This document shows positions 12,296 to 23,400 of a stretch of 64,000 nucleotides of DNA, piece by piece. Made by a program: the position numbers and the translations under genes. Where the stretch lies: NCBI GenBank assembly GCA_033782935.1, contig JAWQEG010000710.1, forward strand, positions 4,898,001-4,962,000. Direction: 5' to 3'. Position 1 is the first letter of the stretch. Each line of letters opens with the position of its first letter. Source of the stretch: Petrolisthes cinctipes. Taxonomy: Eukaryota; Arthropoda; Malacostraca; Decapoda; Porcellanidae. The notes beneath the pieces were generated by a model, which had not been told where the DNA came from, made no database searches, and saw nothing but the letters and a program-made list of their open reading frames with translations.

Positions 12296-12310
12296 GCGTT
12301 AGAGTATTTT
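12224..12310 (+). repeat. Sub-repeat half-b of a monomer (87 bp)
   Basis: The second half of the internal dimer, from caaattctggcc to the base before the next caaaattcagg. It carries cacccgaaaattcgat, ggggtcccagaag and cgatctgtacatgcct. The unit 12134-12634 divides as 90+87+89+87+61+87 = 501 bp, so five halves are 87-90 bp and one (m3 half-a) is shortened to 61 bp. Confidence 0.85.
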
Positions 12311-12471
12311 CAAAATTCAGGCCCAAAACATGCTGAAAATCGATATTTTTGGTGCCCAAAGTCAATATGTGCATGTATCTTCTGTACCCGTTTATATCTC
12401 AAATTCAGGCTCAAAACACCCGAAAATTCAATATTTTGGGGTCCCAGAAGCAATCTGTACATGCCTACTCA
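12296..12471 (+). repeat. Monomer m2, 176 bp (reference copy)
   Basis: Recognised by cccaaaacatgctg and gtgcccaaagtcaatatgtg. It is one base shorter than m1 because of a shorter A run (cccaaag versus cccaaaag). Three subtypes recur: tatttttggtgccc (seen here), tattttagatgccc and tattttagttgccc. Its half-b is nearly identical to half-b of the m1b haplotype. At three positions where m1a has CG, m2 has CA (gtcaata, attcaata, agcaatc). Confidence 0.96.
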
Positions 12472-12619
12472 GTGCTAGAATATTTTCAATAAATAGGCTA
12501 AAAACATGCTAAAAATCGATCTTTTAGGTGCCAAAAAATCGATATCTCAAATTCAGTCCCAAAACACCCGAAAATTCGATATTTAGGGGTCCCAGAAGCG
12601 ATCTGTACATGCCTACTCC
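12472..12619 (+). repeat. Monomer m3, 148 bp, carrying a 29-bp deletion
   Basis: Starts gtgctagaatattttc. Aligned to m1 it lacks exactly 29 bp between gtcgatat and ctcaaattc. The lost segment runs from gtgcatgc to gtttatat and is bounded by an atat short direct repeat, so m3 reads gatatctcaaattc (deletion point about 12545). Subtypes differ at the first half: aaatcgatctttta, aaatcgacatttta or aaatcgatattata. The stop codon just inside m3 (gctag) ends the open frames that run through m1 and m2. Confidence 0.95.
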
Positions 12620-15600
12620 GTGTTAGAGTATTTTCAAAATACATGCTCAAAACATACTGAAAATCGATCTTTTAGGTGCACCAAAGTCGATATGTGCATG
12701 CATCTTCTGTACCCGTTTATATATCAAATTCTGGCCCTAAACACCCGAAAATTCGATATTTTGGGGTCCCAGAAGCGATCTGTACATGCCTACTCCGTGT
12801 TAGAGTATTTTCAAAATTCAGGCCCAAAACATGCTGAAAATCGATATTTTTGGTGCCCAAAGTCAATATGTGCATGTATCTTCTGTACCCGTTTATATCT
12901 CAAATTCAGGCTCAAAACACCCGAAAATTCAATATTTTGGGGTCCCAGAAGCAATCTGTACATGCCTACACAGTGCTAGAATATTTTCAAAATATAGGCT
13001 AAAAACATGCTAAAAATCGACATTTTAGGTGCCAAAAAATCGATATCTCAAATTCAGTCCCAAAACACCCGAAAATTCGATATTTAGAGGTCCCAGAAGG
13101 TATCTGTACATGCCTACTCCGTGTTAGAGTATTTTCAAAATACAGGCCAAAAACATACTGAAAATCGATCTTTTAGGTGCCCAAAAGTCGATATGTGCAT
13201 GCATCTTCTGTACCCGTTTATATCTCAAATTCTGGCCCTAAACACCCGAAAATTCGATATTTTGGGGTCCCAGAAGCGATCTGTACATGCCTACTCCGTG
13301 TTAGAGTATTTTCAAAATTCAGGCCCAAAACATGCTGAAAATCGATATTTTTGGTGCCCAAAGTCAATATGTGCATGTATCTTCTGTACCCGTTTATATC
13401 TCAAATTGAGGCTCAAAACACCCGAAAATTCAATATTTTGGGGTCCCAGAAGCAATCTGTACAGTGCTAGAATATTTTCAAAATATAGGCTAAAAACATG
13501 CTAAAAATCGATCTTTTAAGTGCCAAAAAGTCGATATCTCAAATTCAGTCCCAAAACACCCGAAAATTTGATATTTAGGGGTCCCAGAAGCTCTCTGTAC
13601 ATGCCTACTCCGTGTTAGAGTATTTTCAAAATACAGGCCAAAAACATACTGAAAATCGATCTTTTAGGTGCCCAAAAGTCGATATGTGCATGCATCTTCT
13701 GTACCCGTTTATATCTCAAATTATGGCCCTAAACACCCGAAAATTCGATATTTTGGGGTCCCAGAAGCGATCTGTACATGCCTACTCCGTGTTAGAGTAT
13801 TTTCAAAATTCAGGCCCAAAACATGCTGAAAATCGATATTTTTGGTGCCCAAAGTCAATATGTGCATGTATCTTCTGTACCCGTTTATATCTCAAATTCA
13901 GGCTCAAAACACCCGAAAATTCAATATTTTGGGGTCCCAGAAGCAATCTGTACATGCCTACTCAGTGCTAGAATATTTTCAAAATATAGGCTAAAAACAT
14001 GCTAAAAATCGATCTTTTAGGTGCCAAAAAGTCGATATCTCAAATTCAGTCCCAAAACACCCGAAAATTCGATATTTAGGTGTCCCAGAAGCGATCTGTA
14101 CATGCCTACTCCGTGTTAGAGTATTTTCAAAATACATGCTCAAAACATACTGAAAATCGATCTTTTAGGTGCACAAAAGTCGATTTGTGCATGCATCTTC
14201 AGTACCCGTTTATATCTCAAATTCAGGCTCAAAACACCCGAAAATTCAATATTTTGGGGTCCCAGAAGCAATTTGTACATGCCTACTCAGTGTTAGAGTA
14301 TTTTCAAAATACAGGCCCAAAACATGCTGAAAATCGATATTTTAGTTGCCCAAAGTCAATATGTGCATGTATCTTCTGTACCCGTTTATATCTCAAATTC
14401 AGGCTAAAAACACCCGAAAATTCAATATTTTGGGGTCCCAGAAACAATCTGTACATGCCTACTCAGTGCTAGAATATTTTCAAAATATAGGCTAAGAACA
14501 TGCTAAAAATCGATCTTTTAGGTGCCAAAAAATCGATATCTCAAATTCAGTCCCAAAACACCCGAAAATTCGATATTTAGAGGTCCCAGAAGGTATCTGT
14601 ACATGCCTACTCCGTGTTAGAGTATTTTCAAAATACAGGCCAAAAACATACTGAAAATCGATCTTTTAGGTGCCCAAAAGTCGATATGTGCATGCATCTT
14701 CTGTACCCGTTTATATCTCAAATTCTGGCCCTAAACACCCGAAAATTCGATATTTTGGGGTCCCAGAAGCGATCTGTACATGCCTACTCCGCGTTAGAGT
14801 ATTTTCAAAATTCAGGCCCAAAACATGCTGAAAATCGATATTTTTGGTGCCCAAAGTCAATATGTGCATGTATCTTCTGTACCCGTTTATATCTCAAATT
14901 CAGGCTCAAAACACCCGAAAATTCAATATTTTGGGGTCCCAGAAGCAATCTGTACATGCCTACTCAGTGCTAGAATATTTTCAATAAATAGGCTAAAAAC
15001 ATGCTAAAAATCGATCTTTTAGGTGCCAAAAAATCGATATCTCAAATTCAGTCCCAAAACACCCGAAAATTCGATATTTAGGGGTCCCAGAAGCGATCTG
15101 TACATGCCTACTCCGTGTTAGAGTATTTTCAAAATACATGCTCAAAACATACTGAAAATCGATCTTTTAGGTGCACCAAAGTCGATATGTGCATGCATCT
15201 TCTGTACCCGTTTATATATCAAATTCTGGCCCTAAACACCCGAAAATTCGATATTTTGGGGTCCCAGAAGCGATCTGTACATGCCTACTCCGTGTTAGAG
15301 TATTTTCAAAATTCAGGCCCAAAACATGCTGAAAATCGATATTTTTGGTGCCCAAAGTCAATATGTGCATGTATCTTCTGTACCCGTTTATATCTCAAAT
15401 TCAGGCTCAAAACACCCGAAAATTCAATATTTTGGGGTCCCAGAAGCAATCTGTACATGCCTACACAGTGCTAGAATATTTTCAAAATATAGGCTAAAAA
15501 CATGCTAAAAATCGACATTTTAGGTGCCAAAAAATCGATATCTCAAATTCAGTCCCAAAACACCCGAAAATTCGATATTTAGAGGTCCCAGAAGGTATCT

Positions 15601-17108
15601 GTACATGCCTACTCCGTGTTAGAGTATTTTCAAAATACAGGCCAAAAACATACTGAAAATCGATCTTTTAGGTGCCCAAAAGTCGATATGTGCATGCATC
15701 TTCTGTACCCGTTTATATCTCAAATTCTGGCCCTAAACACCCGAAAATTCGATATTTTGGGGTCCCAGAAGCGATCTGTACATGCCTACTCCGTGTTAGA
15801 GTATTTTCAAAATTCAGGCCCAAAACATGCTGAAAATCGATATTTTTGGTGCCCAAAGTCAATATGTGCATGTATCTTCTGTACCCGTTTATATCTCAAA
15901 TTGAGGCTCAAAACACCCGAAAATTCAATATTTTGGGGTCCCAGAAGCAATCTGTACAGTGCTAGAATATTTTCAAAATATAGGCTAAAAACATGCTAAA
16001 AATCGATCTTTTAAGTGCCAAAAAGTCGATATCTCAAATTCAGTCCCAAAACACCCGAAAATTTGATATTTAGGGGTCCCAGAAGCTCTCTGTACATGCC
16101 TACTCCGTGTTAGAGTATTTTCAAAATACAGGCCAAAAACATACTGAAAATCGATCTTTTAGGTGCCCAAAAGTCGATATGTGCATGCATCTTCTGTACC
16201 CGTTTATATCTCAAATTATGGCCCTAAACACCCGAAAATTCGATATTTTGGGGTCCCAGAAGCGATCTGTACATGCCTACTCCGTGTTAGAGTATTTTCA
16301 AAATTCAGGCCCAAAACATGCTGAAAATCGATATTTTTGGTGCCCAAAGTCAATATGTGCATGTATCTTCTGTACCCGTTTATATCTCAAATTCAGGCTC
16401 AAAACACCCGAAAATTCAATATTTTGGGGTCCCAGAAGCAATCTGTACATGCCTACTCAGTGCTAGAATATTTTCAAAATATAGGCTAAAAACATGCTAA
16501 AAATCGATCTTTTAGGTGCCAAAAAGTCGATATCTCAAATTCAGTCCCAAAACACCCGAAAATTCGATATTTAGGTGTCCCAGAAGCGATCTGTACATGC
16601 CTACTCCGTGTTAGAGTATTTTCAAAATACATGCTCAAAACATACTGAAAATCGATCTTTTAGGTGCACAAAAGTCGATTTGTGCATGCATCTTCAGTAC
16701 CCGTTTATATCTCAAATTCAGGCTCAAAACACCCGAAAATTCAATATTTTGGGGTCCCAGAAGCAATTTGTACATGCCTACTCAGTGTTAGAGTATTTTC
16801 AAAATACAGGCCCAAAACATGCTGAAAATCGATATTTTAGTTGCCCAAAGTCAATATGTGCATGTATCTTCTGTACCCGTTTATATCTCAAATTCAGGCT
16901 AAAAACACCCGAAAATTCAATATTTTGGGGTCCCAGAAACAATCTGTACATGCCTACACAGTGCTAGAATATTTTCAAAATATAGGCTAAAAACATGCTA
17001 AAAATCGACATTTTAGGTGCCAAAAAATCGATATCTCAAATTCAGTCCCAAAACACCCAAAAATTCGATATTTAGAGGTCCCAGAAGGTATCTGTACATG
17101 CTTACTCC

Positions 17109-17433
17109 GTGTTAGAGTATTTTCAAAATAAAGGCCAAAAACATAATGAAAATCGATCTTTTAGGTGCCCAAAAGTCGATATGTGCATGCATCTTCTGTA
17201 CCCGTTTATATCTCAAATTCTGGCCCTAAACACCCTTAAATTCGATATTTTGGGGTCCCAGAAGCGATCTTTACATGCCTACTCAGTGCTAGAATATTTT
17301 TAAAATATAGGCTAAAAACATGCTAAAAATCGATCTTTTAGGTGCAAAAAAGTCGATATCTCAAATTCAGTCCCAAAACACCAGAAAATTCGATATGTAG
17401 GGGTCCCAGGAGCGATCTGTACATACCTACTCC
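17109..17433 (+). repeat. Contracted HOR m1-m3 (325 bp)
   Basis: m1 with ataaaggcc and cataatgaaaatcg joins directly to m3 with aatatttttaaaatatagg. It has the same structure and markers as 44369-44693, 27,260 bp downstream. It marks the left border of the regular core. Confidence 0.9.
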
Positions 17434-20400
17434 GTGTTGGAGTGTTTTCAAAATACATGCTCAAAACATACTGAAAATCGATCTTTTAGGTGCACAAAAG
17501 TCGATATGTGCATGCATCTTCAGTACCCGTTTATATCTCAAATTCAGGCTCAAAACACCCGAAAATTCAATATTTTAGGGTCCCAGAAGCAATCTGTACA
17601 TGCCTACTCAGTGTTAGAGTATTTTCAAAATACAGGCCCAAAACATGCTGAAAATCGATATTTTAGATGCCCAAAGTCAATATGTGCATGTATCTTCTGT
17701 ACCCGTTTATATCTCAAATTCAGGCTCAAAACACCCGAAAATTCAATATTTTAGGGTCCCAGAAGCAATCTGTACATGCCTACACAGTGCTAGAATATTT
17801 TCAAAATAAAGGCTAAAAACATGCTAAACATCGACATTTTAGGTGCCAAAAAATCGATATCTCAAATTCAGTCCCAAAACACCCGAAAATTCGATATTTA
17901 GAGGTCCCAGAAGGTATCTGTACATGCCTACTCCGTGTTAGAGTATTTTCAAAATACAGGCCAAAAACATACTGAAAATCGATCTTTTAGGTGCCCAAAA
18001 GTCGATATGTGCATGCATCTTCTGTTCCCGTTTATATCTCAAATTCTGGCCCTAAACACCCGAAAATTCGATATTTTGAGGTCCCAGAAGCGATCTGTAC
18101 ATGCCTACTCCGTGTTAGAGTATTTTCAAAATTCAGGCCCAAAACATGCTGAAAATCGATATTTTTGGTGCCCAAAGTCAATATGTGCATGTATCTTCTG
18201 TACCCGTTTATATCTCAAATTCAGGCTCAAAACACCCGAAAATTCAATATTTTGGGGTCCCAGAAGCAATCTGTACATGCCTACTCAGTGCTAGAATATT
18301 TTCAAAATATAGGCTAAAAACATGCTAAAAATCGATCTTTTAGGTGCCAAAAAATCGATATCTCAAATTCAGTCCCAAAACACCCGAAAATTCGATATTT
18401 AGAGGTCCCAGAAGGTATCTGTACATGCCTACTCCGTGTTAGAGTATTTTCAAAATACAGGCCAAAAACATACTGAAAATCGATCTTTTAGGTGCCCAAA
18501 AGTCGATATGTGCATGCATCTTCTGTACCCGTTTATATCTCAAATTCTGGCCCTAAACACCCGAAAATTCGATATTTTGGGGTCCCAGAAGCGATCTGTA
18601 CATGCCTACTCCGCGTTAGAGTATTTTCAAAATTCAGGCCCAAAACATGCTGAAAATCGATATTTTTGGTGCCCAAAGTCAATATGTGCATGTATCTTCT
18701 GTACCCGTTTATATCTCAAATTCAGGCTCAAAACACCCGAAAATTCAATATTTTGGGGTCCCAGAAGCAATCTGTACATGCCTACTCAGTGCTAGAATAT
18801 TTTCAAAATATAGGCTAAAAACATGCTAAAAATCGATCTTTTAGGTGCCAAAAAATCGATATCTCAAATTCAGTCCCAAAACACCCGAAAATTCGATATT
18901 AAGAGGTCCCAGAAGGTATCTGTACATGCCTACTCCGTGTTAGAGTATTTTCAAAATACAGGCCAAAAACATACTGAAAATCGATCTTTTAGGTGCCCAA
19001 AAGTCGATATGTGCATGCATATTCTGTACCCGTTTATATCTCAAATTCTGGCCCTAAACACCCGAAAATTCGATATTTTGGGGTCCCAGAAGCGATCTGT
19101 ACATGCCTACTCCGCGTTAGAGTATTTTCAAAATTCAGGCCCAAAACATGCTGAAAATCGATATTTTTGGTGCCCAAAGTCAATATGTGCATGTATCTTC
19201 TGTACCCGTTTATATCTCAAATTCAGGCTCAAAACACCCGAAAATTCAATATTTTGGGGTCCCAGAAGCAATCTGTACATGCCTACTCAGTGCTAGAATA
19301 TTTTCAAAATATAGGCTAAAAACATGCTAAAAATCGATCTTTTAGGTGCCAAAAAGTCGATATCTCAAATTCAGTCCCAAAACACCCGAAAATTCGATAT
19401 TTAGGGGTCCCAGAAGCGATCTGTACATGCCTACTCCGTGTTAGAGTATTTTCAAAATACATGCTCAAAACATACTGAAAATCGATCTTTTAGGTGCACA
19501 AAAGTCGATTTGTGCATGCATCTTCAGTACCCGTTTATATCTCAAATTCAGGCTCAAAACACCCGAAAATTCAATATTTTGGGGTCCCAGAAGCAATTTG
19601 TACATGCCTACTCAGTGTTAGAGTATTTTCAAAATACAGGCCCAAAACATGCTGAAAATCGATATTTTAGTTGCCCAAAGTCAATATGTGCATGTATCTT
19701 CTGTACCCGTTTATATCTCAAATTCAGGCTAAAAACACCCAAAAATTCAATATTTTGGGGTCCCAGAAACAATCTGTACATGCCTACACAGTGCTAGAAT
19801 ATTTTCAAAATATAGGCTAAAAACATGCTAAAAATCGACATTTTAGGTGCCAAAAAATCGATATCTCAAATTCAGTCCCAAAACACCCGAAAATTCGATA
19901 TTTAGGGGTCCCAGAAGCGATCTGTACATGCCTACTCCGTGTTAGAGTATTTTCAAAATACATGCTCAAAACATACTGAAAATCGATCTTTTAGGTGCAC
20001 AAAAGTCGATTTGTGCATGCATCTTCAGTACCCGTTTATATCTCAAATTCAGGCTCAAAACACCCGAAAATTCAATATTTTGGGGTCCCAGAAGCAATTT
20101 GTACATGCCTACTCAGTGTTAGAGTATTTTCAAAATACAGGCCCAAAACATGCTGAAAATCGATATTTTAGTTGCCCAAAGTCAATATGTGCATGTATCT
20201 TCTGTACCCGTTTATATCTCAAATTCAGGCTCAAAACACCCGAAAATTCAATATTTTAGGGTCCCAGAAGCAATCTGTACATGCCTACACAGTGCTAGAA
20301 TATTTTCAAAATAAAGGCTAAAAACATGCTAAACATCGACATTTTAGGTGCCAAAAAATCGATATCTCAAATTCAGTCCCAAAACACCCGAAAATTCGAT

Positions 20401-23400
20401 ATTTAGAGGTCCCAGAAGGTATCTGTACATGCCTACTCCGTGTTAGAGTATTTTCAAAATACAGGCCAAAAACATACTGAAAATCGATCTTTTAGGTGCC
20501 CAAAAGTCGATATGTGCATGCATCTTCTGTTCCCGTTTATATCTCAAATTCTGGCCCTAAACACCCGAAAATTCGATATTTTGAGGTCCCAGAAGCGATC
20601 TGTACATGCCTACTCCGTGTTAGAGTATTTTCAAAATTCAGGCCCAAAACATGCTGAAAATCGATATTTTTGGTGCCCAAAGTCAATATGTGCATGTATC
20701 TTCTGTACCCGTTTATATCTCAAATTCAGGCTCAAAACACCCGAAAATTCAATATTTTGGGGTCCCAGAAGCAATCTGTACATGCCTACTCAGTGCTAGA
20801 ATATTTTCAAAATATAGGCTAAAAACATGCTAAAAATCGATCTTTTAGGTGCCAAAAAATCGATATCTCAAATTCAGTCCCAAAACACCCGAAAATTCGA
20901 TATTTAGAGGTCCCAGAAGGTATCTGTACATGCCTACTCCGTGTTAGAGTATTTTCAAAATACAGGCCAAAAACATACTGAAAATCGATCTTTTAGGTGC
21001 CCAAAAGTCGATATGTGCATGCATCTTCTGTACCCGTTTATATCTCAAATTCTGGCCCTAAACACCCGAAAATTCGATATTTTGGGGTCCCAGAAGCGAT
21101 CTGTACATGCCTACTCCGCGTTAGAGTATTTTCAAAATTCAGGCCCAAAACATGCTGAAAATCGATATTTTTGGTGCCCAAAGTCAATATGTGCATGTAT
21201 CTTCTGTACCCGTTTATATCTCAAATTCAGGCTCAAAACACCCGAAAATTCAATATTTTGGGGTCCCAGAAGCAATCTGTACATGCCTACTCAGTGCTAG
21301 AATATTTTCAAAATATAGGCTAAAAACATGCTAAAAATCGATCTTTTAGGTGCCAAAAAATCGATATCTCAAATTCAGTCCCAAAACACCCGAAAATTCG
21401 ATATTTAGATGTCCCAGAAGGTATCTGTACATGCCTACTCCGTGTTAGAGTATTTTCAAAATACAGGCCAAAAACATACTGAAAATCGATCTTTTAGGTG
21501 CCCAAAAGTCGATATGTGCATGCATCTTCTGTACCCGTTTATATCTCAAATTCTGGCCCTAAACACCCGAAAATTCGATATTTTGGGGTCCCAGAAGCGA
21601 TCTGTACATGCCTACTCCGCGTTAGAGTATTTTCAAAATTCAGGCCCAAAACATGCTGAAAATCGATATTTTTGGTGCCCAAAGTCAATATGTGCATGTA
21701 TCTTCTGTACCCGTTTATATCTCAAATTCAGGCTCAAAACACCCGAAAATTCAATATTTTGGGGTCCCAGAAGCAATCTGTACATGCCTACTCAGTGCTA
21801 GAATATTTTCAAAATATAGGCTAAAAACATGCTAAAAATCGATCTTTTAGGTGCCAAAAAATCGATATCTCAAATTCAGTCCCAAAACACCCGAAAATTC
21901 GATATTTAGGGGTCCCAGAAGCGATCTGTACATGCCTACTCCGTGTTAGAGTATTTTCAAAATACATGCTCAAAACATACTGAAAATCGATCTTTTAGGT
22001 GCACCAAAGTCGATATGTGCATGCATCATCTGTACCCGTTTATATCTCAAATTCTGGCCCTAAACACCCGAAAATTCGATATTTTGGTGTCCCAGAAGCG
22101 ATCTGTACATGCCTACTCCGTGTTAGAGTATTTTCAAAATTCAGGCCCAAAACATGCTGAAAATCGATATTTTTGGTGCCCAAAGTCAATATGTGCATGT
22201 ATCTTCTGTACCCGTTTATATCTCAAATTCAGGCTCAAAACACCCGAAAATTCAATATTTTGGGGTCCCAGAAGCAATCTGTACATGCCTACTCAGTGCT
22301 AGAATATTTTCAAAATATAGGCTAAAAACATGCTAAAAATCGATCTTTTAGGTGCCAAAAAGTCGATATCTCAAATTCAGTCCCAAAACACCCGAAAATT
22401 CGATATTTAGGGGTCCCAGAAGCGATCTGTACATGCCTACTCCGTGTTAGAGTATTTTCAAAATACATGCTCAAAACATACTGAAAATCGATCTTTTAGG
22501 TGCACAAAAGTCGATTTGTGCATGCATCTTCAGTACCCGTTTATATCTCAAATTCAGGCTCAAAACACCCGAAAATTCAATATTTTGGGGTCCCAGAAGC
22601 AATTTGTACATGCCTACTCAGTGTTAGAGTATTTTCAAAATACAGGCCCAAAACATGCTGAAAATCGATATTTTAGTTGCCCAAAGTCAATATGTGCATG
22701 TATCTTCTGTACCCGTTTATATCTCAAATTCAGGCTAAAAACACCCAAAAATTCAATATTTTGGGGTCCCAGAAACAATCTGTACATGCCTACACAGTGC
22801 TAGAATATTTTCAAAATATAGGCTAAAAACATGCTAAAAATCGACATTTTAGGTGCCAAAAAATCGATATCTCAAATTCAGTCCCAAAACACCCGAAAAT
22901 TCGATATTTAGGGGTCCCAGAAGCGATCTGTACATGCCTACTCCGTGTTAGAGTATTTTCAAAATACATGCTCAAAACATACTGAAAATCGATCTTTTAG
23001 GTGCACAAAAGTCGATTTGTGCATGCATCTTCAGTACCCGTTTATATCTCAAATTCAGGCTCAAAACACCCGAAAATTCAATATTTTGGGGTCCCAGAAG
23101 CAATTTGTACATGCCTACTCAGTGTTAGAGTATTTTCAAAATACAGGCCCAAAACATGCTGAAAATCGATATTTTAGTTGCCCAAAGTCAATATGTGCAT
23201 GTATCTTCTGTACCCGTTTATATCTCAAATTCAGGCTAAAAACACCCAAAAATTCAATATTTTGGGGTCCCAGAAACAATCTGTACATGCCTACACAGTG
23301 CTAGAATATTTTCAAAATATAGGCTAAAAACATGCTAAAAATCGACATTTTAGGTGCCAAAAAATCGATATCTCAAATTCAGTCCCAAAACACCCGAAAA

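Larger units (their letters stand above)
12119..12619 (+). repeat. Reference 501-bp higher-order repeat unit (m1-m2-m3)
   Basis: A representative canonical unit, phased on the gtg that precedes ttagagtatttt. It consists of m1 12119-12295, m2 12296-12471 and m3 12472-12619 (177+176+148). Phasing is arbitrary because the array is tandem. The palindromic octamer tgcatgca occurs in m1 only, so it marks one position per HOR. This copy carries a small private change in m3 (tcaataaatagg near 12486-12497), which is repeated 2,495 bp downstream in its duplicate. Confidence 0.97.
11117..17108 (+). repeat. Twelve HOR units including a 2,495-bp tandem duplication
   Basis: Units start at 11117, 11618, 12119, 12620, 13121 (491 bp), 13612, 14113, 14614, 15115, 15616 (491 bp), 16107 and 16608. 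The five-unit set beginning 12119 is repeated in order from 14614. Unit 12620 and its copy 15115 are m1b/m1a hybrids: tacatgctcaaaac and tgcaccaaag in the first half, ctggccctaaac in the second. Confidence 0.94.

Noticed and set aside
11618..17108. Assembly artefact as the cause of the near-identical 2,495-bp blocks
   Set aside because: It cannot be excluded from sequence alone, but small differences at the flanks and clean unit boundaries fit a real tandem duplication, so it is kept as a finding with a read-support check.
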